Assembly: GCA_038240015.1 (NCBI GenBank)
Contig: JBBSEF010000137.1
Location: 1-5,436 of the forward strand
Source: CAHJXF01 sp038240015
GTDB lineage: Bacteria; Pseudomonadota; Gammaproteobacteria; Burkholderiales; Burkholderiaceae_D
Direction: 5' to 3'
Length of the DNA stretch: 5,436 nucleotides
Of the stretch, positions 1-5,436 are shown piece by piece. The notes beneath the pieces were generated by a model. It made no database searches, was not told where the DNA came from, and saw only the letters and a program-made list of their open reading frames with translations. The number at the start of each line of letters is the position of its first letter. The first letter of the stretch is position 1. Both the position numbers and the translations under genes were made by a program.

Positions 1-55
1 CCTCTGCCGAAGTGACAGTCGAACGTCGTTTGCACCTCATCCAAAAACATCGCCG

Positions 56-61
56 AAGGAG
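56..61 (+). promoter_or_regulatory. Ribosome binding site of the sulfite dehydrogenase gene
   Basis: AAGGAG lies 5 nt before the ATG at 67. It supports that start over any internal one, and the Tat signal begins directly after it. The remaining upstream bases (1-55) are too few to identify a promoter and show no recognisable gene end. Confidence 0.75.
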
Positions 62-66
62 ACGCC

Positions 67-1296
67 ATGAACCTCGACACCAATCGCCTGCGCCGCAAGC
101 TGCTCGCGGGCGGCGCGGGAGCGCTCGCCACCGCCGGCCTCGGCCCCTTCGGCCGCGCCGCGTTCGCACAAGGGGCAACCACCGAGATGCCTTTCGTCAA
201 CGGCAAGCGCAACCTCGTCGCGTTCCCCGAAAAGCGCCCGCTGATCGTGTTGACCTCGCGACCGCCGCAGCTCGAGACGCCGTTCGAGATCTTCAACGAC
301 GGCATCGTCACGCCTAACGACGCGTTCTTCGTGCGCTATCACAACGCGGGTCTGCCGGCGTCTGTCGATGGAGACAAGCACGTCATCAAGATCGGTGGCA
401 ACGCGGTGGGCAAGCCGTACCAGCTCTCGATGTCGGACCTGAAAACGAAGTTCAAGCCGATCGAGTATCTCGCGGTCAATCAATGCTCGGGCAACAGCCG
501 CGGCTTCTTCAACCCGCGCGTCACCGGCGGACAACTCGGCAACGGCGCGATGGGCAACGCGCGCTGGGTGGGTGTGGCGTTGAAGGATGTGCTCGCCCAA
601 GCCGAGCCGAAAAACACCGCGAAGCAAGTGACGTTCAATGGACTCGACGTCGCGCTCTTCGGCGGCGGCGACTTCGTCAAGTCGCTCGACGTGAACCACG
701 CGATGGATGGCGAAGTGATGATCGCGTACCAGATGAACGGCGCCGACCTGCCGATGCTCAACGGCTATCCGGTCAAGCTGATCGTGCCCGGTTACTACGG
801 CACCTACTGGGTCAAGCATCTTTCCGAAATCGAAGTCGTGGACCAGACCTTCGAAGGCTTCTGGATGAAGCCAGCCTATCGCGTTCCCGACAACGACTGC
901 GCGTGCATCGAGCCGGGTACCGCGCCCGCAGCGACGCGGCCGATCACGCGCTTCAACGTGCGCTCGTTCATCACGTCGGTACAGGACGGCGGACGATTGG
1001 CCGCGGGCAAGGCGACCACGGTGCGAGGTATCGCGTTTGACGGCGGACAAGGCATCCGCGAAGTCGCGTACTCGACCGACGGCGGGCAATCGTGGCGCGA
1101 AGCCAGACTCGGCGCCGACATGGGCCGCTATTCGTTTCGCGAGTTCACGTTCGGCTTCACGCCCGCGAAGGGCAACCATGACTTGCGCGTGCGCGCGTGG
1201 AATCGCTCGGGACAAAGCCAGCCGATGGATGCGCTGTGGCAGCCCGCAGGCTACATGCGCAACGTCGTCGAGTCAGTCAAGATCACGGCCGCTTGA
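67..1296 (+). CDS. sorA: Sulfite dehydrogenase (cytochrome) molybdenum catalytic subunit, SorA type
   Basis: A 409-aa periplasmic molybdopterin enzyme predicted to oxidise sulfite to sulfate, with cytochrome c as electron acceptor. The N-terminus is a twin-arginine signal (R9-R10, then KLLAGG and an Ala/Gly-rich segment), with likely cleavage after AFA at residue 34. The Mo-cofactor domain (about 45-275) has the sulfite oxidase signature QCSGNSRG, with C140 as the expected Mo-ligating cysteine and R145 five residues on. The FFVRYHNAG stretch carries R90 and H92. Y271 in KPAYRVP is the likely counterpart of the conserved active-site tyrosine (Tyr343 in human sulfite oxidase). The C-terminal part (about 292-405, with the YSTDGGQSW motif) is the Ig-like Mo-co oxidoreductase dimerisation domain. 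No heme or cytochrome b5 domain is fused, and the heme c protein encoded 11 nt downstream fills that role. The length is normal and the gene is intact. Assignment of catalytic residues is by motif recall, not by alignment. A related sulfite oxidase-family enzyme with a different substrate remains possible. Confidence 0.92.
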   Translation: MNLDTNRLRRKLLAGGAGALATAGLGPFGRAAFAQGATTEMPFVNGKRNLVAFPEKRPLIVLTSRPPQLETPFEIFNDGIVTPNDAFFVRYHNAGLPASVDGDKHVIKIGGNAVGKPYQLSMSDLKTKFKPIEYLAVNQCSGNSRGFFNPRVTGGQLGNGAMGNARWVGVALKDVLAQAEPKNTAKQVTFNGLDVALFGGGDFVKSLDVNHAMDGEVMIAYQMNGADLPMLNGYPVKLIVPGYYGTYWVKHLSEIEVVDQTFEGFWMKPAYRVPDNDCACIEPGTAPAATRPITRFNVRSFITSVQDGGRLAAGKATTVRGIAFDGGQGIREVAYSTDGGQSWREARLGADMGRYSFREFTFGFTPAKGNHDLRVRAWNRSGQSQPMDALWQPAGYMRNVVESVKITAA

Positions 1297-1301
1297 GGGA
1301 G
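1295..1301 (+). promoter_or_regulatory. Ribosome binding site of the cytochrome c gene
   Basis: GAGGGAG overlaps the TGA stop of the upstream gene (1294-1296) and lies 6 nt before the ATG at 1308. This decides the start at 1308: the frame is open further upstream to an ATG at 1197, but that stretch lies inside the sulfite dehydrogenase gene and would place 37 residues before the signal peptide. Confidence 0.75.
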
Positions 1302-1307
1302 ACCCAC

Positions 1308-1643
1308 ATGACAACGAAGCATCGCATCGCGTCCCTCGTCGTCGTTGCGTCATTCGGCGCGACGATCATTTCCACCGCTGGATCGAAATCGCTCGACTTG
1401 CCACCCGACGGTATGCAGTTGAAGCAAAGCACACTGCCCGGCTACGCTAAAGCGCAGGCGTCGTGCACCGCCTGCCACTCGGCCGAGTACATGCAGTACC
1501 AGCCGCCCAACGCGTCGCGCGCGTATTGGGACGCGATGGTCAAGAGGATGAAGACAGTGTTCAAGGCGCCGATCGACGACGCCGACATGCCGGTGATCGT
1601 GGACTATCTCGTCAAGACTTACGGCAACGAACAGGGGAAGTAA
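1308..1643 (+). CDS. sorB: Monoheme cytochrome c subunit of sulfite dehydrogenase, SorB type
   Basis: A 111-aa exported c-type cytochrome, the likely electron-accepting partner of the molybdenum subunit encoded just upstream. It should take electrons from sulfite in the periplasm and pass them on towards a terminal oxidase. Residues 1-24 form a Sec-type signal (basic start MTTKHR, then a hydrophobic run), with a probable cleavage near residues 24-25. The single heme-binding motif is CTACH (C53, C56, H57), giving covalent heme attachment and the proximal histidine. The distal methionine is probably M81 in MVKRM or M94 in DADMPV; I cannot decide between them without an alignment. The C-terminus IVDYLVKTYG is typical of small class I cytochromes of this group. 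The gene sits 11 nt after the SorA-type gene, and the two are very likely co-transcribed. The SorB assignment rests on this context plus the heme motif; the sequence alone would give only cytochrome c. Confidence 0.88.
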   Translation: MTTKHRIASLVVVASFGATIISTAGSKSLDLPPDGMQLKQSTLPGYAKAQASCTACHSAEYMQYQPPNASRAYWDAMVKRMKTVFKAPIDDADMPVIVDYLVKTYGNEQGK

Positions 1644-1648
1644 TCTCG

Positions 1649-1654
1649 AAAGGG
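1649..1654 (+). promoter_or_regulatory. Ribosome binding site supporting the GTG start of the antiporter
   Basis: AAAGGG lies 7 nt before the GTG at 1662. No other start codon in the frame is as well placed. The protein's first membrane segment begins within the first few residues after this GTG, so a later start would cut into it. Confidence 0.6.
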
Positions 1655-1661
1655 CGCCCGG

Positions 1662-2978
1662 GTGGAAATCGCCGCCGTATTCCTCGTGATCACGGCGCTT
1701 CTCGCCTACGTGAATGTCCGCTTCGTCGGTCTGCCCGCGACGATCGGCGTCATGGTCACGGCTCTCGGCCTGTCGCTGCTTCTCGTGGCCCTCGATGCAT
1801 TCGGAGTCTTTAAGGAACTTCATGTATACGAGAAGACGCTTTTGGGCGGGATCGATTTCTCCACCGTCCTCATGCAGGGCATGCTTTCTCTGCTCCTGTT
1901 CGCGGCAGCGCTTCACATCGATCTCACCGCGCTTCGTTCCTATCGCTGGCAGGTGGGAGCGTTGGCGGTCTTCGGCACCGTGTTGTCGACCCTGGTCGTC
2001 GGCTTGACGCTGTGGCTTGCGCTGCCGTTCGTCGGCGTGCCCCTGTCCCTGTTGCACTGTCTGCTGTTCGGCGCGCTGATATCGCCGACCGATCCGATCG
2101 CCGTGATGGGAATCCTCAAATCGGCGGGCGCACCGAAGAATCTTGAACTGGTGATGGCCGGAGAGTCGCTGTTCAACGACGGCATCGGCGTAGTGATCTT
2201 TTCGCTGCTGGTGGGCGTGCTCGCGGGCGGAGAGACTCCCACCGTCGGGCATGCGGCCACGCTGCTCTTGCAGGAAGCAGGAGGAGGACTGCTGTTCGGG
2301 TTCGCACTCGGCTACATCACGTTCCGGCTCTTGCGCAGCATCGACCAATACCAAGTCGAAGTATTGATCACGCTCGCGGCCGTGGTGGGAGGCTATGCGC
2401 TTGCAAATCGACTGCATTTCTCCGGGCCGCTCGCGATGGTCGTCGCGGGCTTGATCATCGGCAATGACGGCCGTGCGCTCGCGATGTCCAATGCCACCCG
2501 CCATTACGTGGACTTGTTCTGGGAGCTCCTCGACGAAATGCTGAATGCGGTGCTGTTCGTGCTGATCGGTATGGAGGTCATCCTGATCCGGTTTGCCGCG
2601 GGGATCGCGGCAGCGGCTTCGATTGCCATCGCAGTGACCTTGCTCGCCAGATGGCTCACGGTGGGGCTGCCTGTGGGACTGATGCGCCGCACGTTTCGTC
2701 TGCCTGCGGGAGCGGGCAGCGTTCTGACGTGGGGCGGGTTGCGTGGAGGCATCTCGGTCGCACTGGCGCTCTCGCTGCCGCGCGGGACGACGAGAGAAAC
2801 TCTGATCGCGCTGACCTATTGCGTGGTTGTGTTCTCGATCCTCGGTCAGGGGCTCACGATCGGCAAGGTCGTTCGTCATTCGATGCGTCGCCAAGGTTCG
2901 GCGGCACCGCGCCCGATCTCATCGCCAGGAACGCTTGATGGCGCTGGCGCACATCGCGCAAATCGACCGGGTTCTTGA
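1662..2978 (+). CDS. CPA1-family Na+/H+ (cation:proton) antiporter
   Basis: A 438-aa inner-membrane exchanger with a GTG start, hydrophobic over nearly its whole length to about residue 405. It is expected to exchange Na+ (possibly K+ or Li+) for protons. The CPA1 hallmarks are in order. ISPTDPIAVMG (residues 140-150) contains T143-D144 of the unwound TM5 region. GESLFNDGIGVVIF (167-180) contains the N172-D173 pair of TM6, typical of electroneutral CPA1 exchangers. WGGLRGGISVALALSLP (357-373) carries the conserved R361 of a late membrane helix. After GQGLTIGKVVRH the protein ends in a short polar tail (about 406-438) rich in Arg, Pro and Gly, with no sign of the large cytoplasmic regulatory domain seen in some homologues. 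The gene follows the cytochrome gene by 18 nt on the same strand, so it is probably the third gene of the operon. Its 3' end overlaps the convergent DUF2254 gene by 125 bp. Ion specificity cannot be read from the sequence. Confidence 0.9.
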   Translation: MEIAAVFLVITALLAYVNVRFVGLPATIGVMVTALGLSLLLVALDAFGVFKELHVYEKTLLGGIDFSTVLMQGMLSLLLFAAALHIDLTALRSYRWQVGALAVFGTVLSTLVVGLTLWLALPFVGVPLSLLHCLLFGALISPTDPIAVMGILKSAGAPKNLELVMAGESLFNDGIGVVIFSLLVGVLAGGETPTVGHAATLLLQEAGGGLLFGFALGYITFRLLRSIDQYQVEVLITLAAVVGGYALANRLHFSGPLAMVVAGLIIGNDGRALAMSNATRHYVDLFWELLDEMLNAVLFVLIGMEVILIRFAAGIAAAASIAIAVTLLARWLTVGLPVGLMRRTFRLPAGAGSVLTWGGLRGGISVALALSLPRGTTRETLIALTYCVVVFSILGQGLTIGKVVRHSMRRQGSAAPRPISSPGTLDGAGAHRANRPGS

Positions 2979-4194
2979 TGTCGCGTTGCGCATCATCGAT
3001 GACGAGGTCCGCATGCCGATGGAGGGTTGCGATGCGAACAGGATCGCGTTCGCAACTCTTGACGGCGGCAAGCACTTCGATAATGCGGCTCAGAACCGCG
3101 GTGCTTCCTCTGGCGTTCTGCCGGATCATGTGAAACATCGCGTCGGCAAGTCCATCGTAGTCGATGCTGGACGTGACCAGCACCGGTTTGTTCTCGCGCG
3201 TTTCTACACCGGTGGGCAGGTAAAGCGTCGCGATCTCGCAGAGTGCCGAGCCGAGCCGATCGAGGACGCCGAGGGCGGTATGCGGATCATTGGTTCCAGG
3301 CGACAGCGCGCGTACGGCGACCTCGACGAGTTGTCGCGCCGAATATTCGAGATCGGCCGAACTCCCGCGCTGGGTGGAAAGAGCGGTCGCGTCGCGTATC
3401 GCTTGAGCCATGCCTTTCGAATCCGACGTTGCCAGTGCGATCGGGGCGCCCGGGAACACGAAGGCGCCGGGCCGGACCAACAGGCGAATGGCGATCCCGT
3501 GACGAGCTGCCCAGTCGGCCAGGCCCTTGCGATCGATATGCTGAAGATAGCCGTAGCGGCTATCGATCACGGGCACGGCGTCGTGCCAGAAGTCAGCAGG
3601 CGGCGGCTCGTCGGGCCGCTGATCCACGGTCAGGCGCGCAAACGCGGAGCGCATGTCCTCGCTCACCAGTTCGATCACGGTGTCGACGTTGATGCGGCTC
3701 GCCATGTGACCCACGAAATAGACCAGCGTGGCGACGCACACCAAGGCAAAGAGAATGCCGACACTCAGCGCCAAGTGAGGAACGAAGTCGCCCTCGTTTC
3801 GCGTGCGCACGCTTCGCAGAACCATCAACGCATAGGAAAACGTGCTCAGGAACACGCCCAGCGTGATCTGATTGCCGCGATCGTGCGTGAAGTTCCTCAG
3901 TAGCCGCGGCCCCATCTGTCCGGCTGCCAGCGAGAGCGCGGCAATCGTGATGGAGAAGACGGTTCCCGCGACGCCGATCGTCGAAGAGGCCACAGTACCC
4001 AGGAGGGTGCGCGCTCCCGTGGCGCCGCCGTCATAGAGCCATGCGCTATGAAGCAGCCATTCGGGAAGCGCGGCGCCCCGGTCCAGCGCCACGAAGCCCA
4101 CGGCCGAAAGAATGCCGACCAGCACCATGAGTGCGGGCACCAGCCAGAAGCTCTCGCTGATCTGGCCGGACAGCTTGCTGAAGAATGCGTTCAA
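2854..4194 (-). CDS. DUF2254 domain-containing membrane protein, function unknown
   Basis: A 446-aa protein from a proposed TTG start. It matches the DUF2254 family as I know it: an N-terminal membrane part and a C-terminal soluble part. Four hydrophobic segments lie near residues 16-36, 64-90, 108-128 and 140-163. The soluble region carries family-like motifs: YGYLQHID (214-221), RPGAFVFPGAP (241-251), and ARQLVEVAVRALSPGTNDPHTA (286-307), whose SPGTNDP core is the most distinctive. No catalytic or nucleotide-binding motif is evident, and the biochemical role of the family is not established to my knowledge. The frame is open upstream to a GTG at 4257, adding 21 charged, poorly conserved-looking residues. 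I prefer TTG because GGGGA sits 6 nt before it and family members usually begin shortly before the first membrane helix. The gene is convergent with the antiporter, and their 3' ends overlap in coding sequence. An ion-related role is suggested only by this proximity. Confidence 0.87.
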   Translation of the reverse strand: MNAFFSKLSGQISESFWLVPALMVLVGILSAVGFVALDRGAALPEWLLHSAWLYDGGATGARTLLGTVASSTIGVAGTVFSITIAALSLAAGQMGPRLLRNFTHDRGNQITLGVFLSTFSYALMVLRSVRTRNEGDFVPHLALSVGILFALVCVATLVYFVGHMASRINVDTVIELVSEDMRSAFARLTVDQRPDEPPPADFWHDAVPVIDSRYGYLQHIDRKGLADWAARHGIAIRLLVRPGAFVFPGAPIALATSDSKGMAQAIRDATALSTQRGSSADLEYSARQLVEVAVRALSPGTNDPHTALGVLDRLGSALCEIATLYLPTGVETRENKPVLVTSSIDYDGLADAMFHMIRQNARGSTAVLSRIIEVLAAVKSCERDPVRIATLHRHADLVIDDAQRDIKNPVDLRDVRQRHQAFLAMRSGAVPPNLGDASNDERPCRS

Positions 4195-4200
4195 GAGGAT

Positions 4201-4205
4201 TCCCC
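4201..4205 (-). promoter_or_regulatory. Probable ribosome binding site for the TTG start of the DUF2254 gene
   Basis: Read on the minus strand, GGGGA ends 6 nt before the TTG at 4194. No comparable purine-rich stretch precedes the alternative GTG at 4257. It is a moderate, not perfect, Shine-Dalgarno match, so the start call remains provisional. Confidence 0.45.
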
Positions 4206-4341
4206 GTCGTTCGGCATCGCGATGCGCCTGGCGCGCAGTCTCGCATGGCCGATGCACGCGCTATGCGGCGCGACGCACGGGGAATACCCGATGCCGTCCT
4301 CGCGATCTTCGCGCTAGCATGCAGCCCTTCACGATACAGCC

Positions 4342-4346
4342 GGAGG
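4342..4346 (+). promoter_or_regulatory. Ribosome binding site of the TAXI binding-protein gene
   Basis: GGAGG lies 4 nt before the ATG at 4351. The spacing is slightly tight, but the match is strong and fixes the start at 4351. Confidence 0.7.
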
Positions 4347-4350
4347 CTTC

Positions 4351-5358
4351 ATGCTCGCACTCGTCCCCTTCCAGCATGCGCGCCGCACGACCCGGCGATC
4401 GCATCTCGTCATCGCCGTCGCATCGCTTGCTGTCCTGCTCGGCGCGGCCCTCGCCACGGCGCCCGCGTTCGCGCAACAAAAATTCATCAACGTTCTCACC
4501 GGCGGACAAAGCGGCGTCTACTACCCGCTCGGTGTTGCGTTGAGCCAGATCTATTCGAAAGCATTGCCTGATGTGCGCACCAGCGCGCAAGCGACCAAGG
4601 CCTCGGCCGAGAACTTGAATCTCTTGCAGGCGGGCCGCGGCGAAGTCGCGTTCACTCTGGGCGACACCTTGTCGGACGCGTATCGCGGCGATGAAGAAGC
4701 GGGTTTCAAGACGCCGTTGAAAAAGTTGCGCGTGATCGGCGCGATCTATCCGAACTACATCCAGATCGTCGCCAATGCGGAAACCGGCATCAAGACGCTC
4801 GCCGACTTGAAGGGCAAGCGCATTTCGGTGGGCGCTCCCAAATCGGGAACAGAACTCAATGCGCGTGCGGTGTTGAAGGGCGCGGGCCTCTCCTACAAGG
4901 ATTTCTCGAAGGTCGAGTATCTCGCGTTCGGCGAGTCGGTCGAGTTGATGAAGAACCGACAACTCGATGCGACCTTGCAATCGGCAGGACTCGGTGTCGC
5001 ATCGATTCGCGACCTCGCGACCGCGGTCAACATCGTCGTGATTCCGGTGCCAGCCGACGTGGTTGCCAAGATAGGCGACCCGGCGTATCAAGCGGCGATC
5101 ATTCCGGCCAACACTTACACGGGCCAGACCGTCGCGGTGCCGACGGTTGCGATCCAGAATTTTCTCGTGACGACTGACAGCGTCCCCGCCGACACGGTCT
5201 ATGCATTGACCAAGGCGACCTTCGAGAATCTCGATCAGCTCGTCGCTGCTCACAACGCGGCGAAGGCCATTTCGAAAGAGAACGCCGCGAAGAACCTGCC
5301 GGTGCCGCTGCATCCGGGCGCGGAAAAATATTATCGCGAGATCGGTGTGTTGAAGTGA
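4351..5358 (+). CDS. TAXI-family TRAP transporter solute-binding protein
   Basis: A 335-aa exported protein of the TAXI (TRAP-associated extracytoplasmic immunogenic) family. It is expected to bind a small organic solute in the periplasm and deliver it to a fused DctQM-type TRAP permease. A basic N-terminus (RRTTRR, 11-16) precedes a hydrophobic stretch (19-36), with a clear signal peptidase site after AFA at residue 41. The mature protein opens with INVLTGGQSGVYYPLG (46-61), the typical TAXI start. It continues with LADLKGKRISVGAPKSGTELNARAVL (150-175), the usual ligand-pocket/hinge region, and ends in PLHPGAEKYYREIGVLK (319-335), also characteristic of the family. Length is normal and the gene looks intact. 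The ligand cannot be predicted; some family members bind glutamate or other dicarboxylates. No permease gene is in the window, and the gene ends 10 bp before a palindromic repeat, so it may be a stand-alone binding protein. It is divergent from the DUF2254 gene. Confidence 0.9.
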   Translation: MLALVPFQHARRTTRRSHLVIAVASLAVLLGAALATAPAFAQQKFINVLTGGQSGVYYPLGVALSQIYSKALPDVRTSAQATKASAENLNLLQAGRGEVAFTLGDTLSDAYRGDEEAGFKTPLKKLRVIGAIYPNYIQIVANAETGIKTLADLKGKRISVGAPKSGTELNARAVLKGAGLSYKDFSKVEYLAFGESVELMKNRQLDATLQSAGLGVASIRDLATAVNIVVIPVPADVVAKIGDPAYQAAIIPANTYTGQTVAVPTVAIQNFLVTTDSVPADTVYALTKATFENLDQLVAAHNAAKAISKENAAKNLPVPLHPGAEKYYREIGVLK

Positions 5359-5368
5359 GCAACTCTTT

Positions 5369-5436
5369 GTCATCCCGAACGTAGTGAGGGACCTCATCCG
5401 CGTCGCATACCAAAGCGGATGAGATTCCTCGCGTGC
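5369..5436. repeat. REP-like imperfect palindromic intergenic repeat, cut by the window edge
   Basis: Ten bases after the TAXI gene stop comes a sequence starting GTCATCCCGAACGTAGTGAG. It folds on itself: CTCATCCGC (5393-5401) pairs perfectly with GCGGATGAG (5415-5423) around a 13-nt loop. The stem continues after one mismatch, with GTGAGGGA (5384-5391) opposite TTCCTCGC (5425-5432) pairing via two G-U wobbles. The motif resembles the dispersed GTCATCCCGA-type palindromes that I recall between genes in many bacterial genomes. The outer right arm should lie just beyond the window. There is no trailing T tract, so it is not a standard intrinsic terminator, though its RNA hairpin could stabilise or end the upstream transcript. 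Confidence 0.65.

Larger units (their letters stand above)
4195..4350. other. Divergent intergenic region with a 12-bp palindrome and a 9-bp inverted repeat
   Basis: This stretch separates the divergent DUF2254 and TAXI genes and must hold the promoters of both, if the TTG start is correct. It contains a perfect 12-bp palindrome, GCATCGCGATGC, at 4214-4225. It also contains the 9-mer ATTCCCCGT at 4199-4207, repeated inverted as ACGGGGAAT at 4277-4285. The left copy coincides with the ribosome binding site of the DUF2254 gene. I found no convincing -35/-10 pair on the plus strand: the best -10-like string, TAGCAT at 4315-4320, has no matching -35. The palindrome could be an operator, but in GC-rich DNA such a motif can arise by chance. 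Confidence 0.4.

Noticed and set aside
37..1215. A 392-codon open frame on the minus strand antisense to the sulfite dehydrogenase gene
   Set aside because: Its translation is rich in Arg, His, Glu and Ala with no recognisable domain. This is the usual antisense shadow of a GC-rich gene with strong third-position bias. The plus-strand gene here is clearly the real one.
1350..2894. A 514-codon open frame on the minus strand antisense to the cytochrome and antiporter genes
   Set aside because: It spans two well-supported genes on the other strand. Its translation is a low-complexity mix of Arg, Gln, Asp, Glu and His without motifs, so it is a compositional artefact despite its length.
2827..3903. 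A 358-codon plus-strand frame opposite the DUF2254 gene
   Set aside because: It has no family motif or credible ribosome binding site and mirrors the conserved DUF2254 frame.
4315..4320. TAGCAT as a -10 box for the TAXI gene
   Set aside because: It matches only 4 of 6 consensus positions, and the sequence at the expected -35 spacing does not resemble TTGACA.
4261..5397. A 378-codon minus-strand frame opposite the TAXI gene
   Set aside because: It is an antisense shadow of an intact gene with a signal peptide and family motifs. Its first codons come from the palindromic repeat.
5393..5423. The hairpin after the TAXI gene as a rho-independent terminator
   Set aside because: The stem is good, but no run of T follows it, and the symmetry extends well beyond a terminator stem. 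A REP-like repeat explains it better.

Overview
The window is GC-rich, gene-dense bacterial DNA. Its codon use, strong third-position G/C bias and gene types fit a betaproteobacterium of the Burkholderiaceae (Paraburkholderia/Caballeronia-like). This placement is inferred from the style of the sequence and proteins; no marker gene is present. All five protein genes are ones I can place in known families. I do not see a convincing undescribed multi-gene system here.

Left part (67-2978, + strand): three closely spaced genes that look like one operon. The first is a Tat-exported molybdenum sulfite dehydrogenase catalytic subunit (SorA type). Next, 11 nt downstream, is a small exported monoheme cytochrome c (SorB type). 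After a further 18 nt comes a CPA1-family Na+/H+ antiporter with a GTG start. The first two should form a periplasmic sulfite:cytochrome c oxidoreductase, which oxidises sulfite to sulfate and passes electrons to the respiratory chain. The antiporter may handle the associated pH or ion load, but that link is only inferred from co-localisation.

Middle (2854-4194, - strand): a DUF2254 membrane protein of unknown function, convergent with the antiporter. The two reading frames overlap tail to tail by 125 bp. The DUF2254 gene probably starts at a TTG at 4194, and not at the longer GTG start at 4257.

Divergent intergenic region (4195-4350): it separates the DUF2254 gene from the last gene. It holds a 12-bp perfect palindrome and a 9-bp inverted repeat, but no clear sigma-70 promoter.

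Right part (4351-5358, + strand): a periplasmic solute-binding protein of the TAXI branch of TRAP transporters. No membrane (DctQ/DctM) partner lies in the window. Immediately after it, from 5369 to the window edge, is an imperfect palindromic intergenic repeat of the REP type. Its right arm runs off the end of the window.
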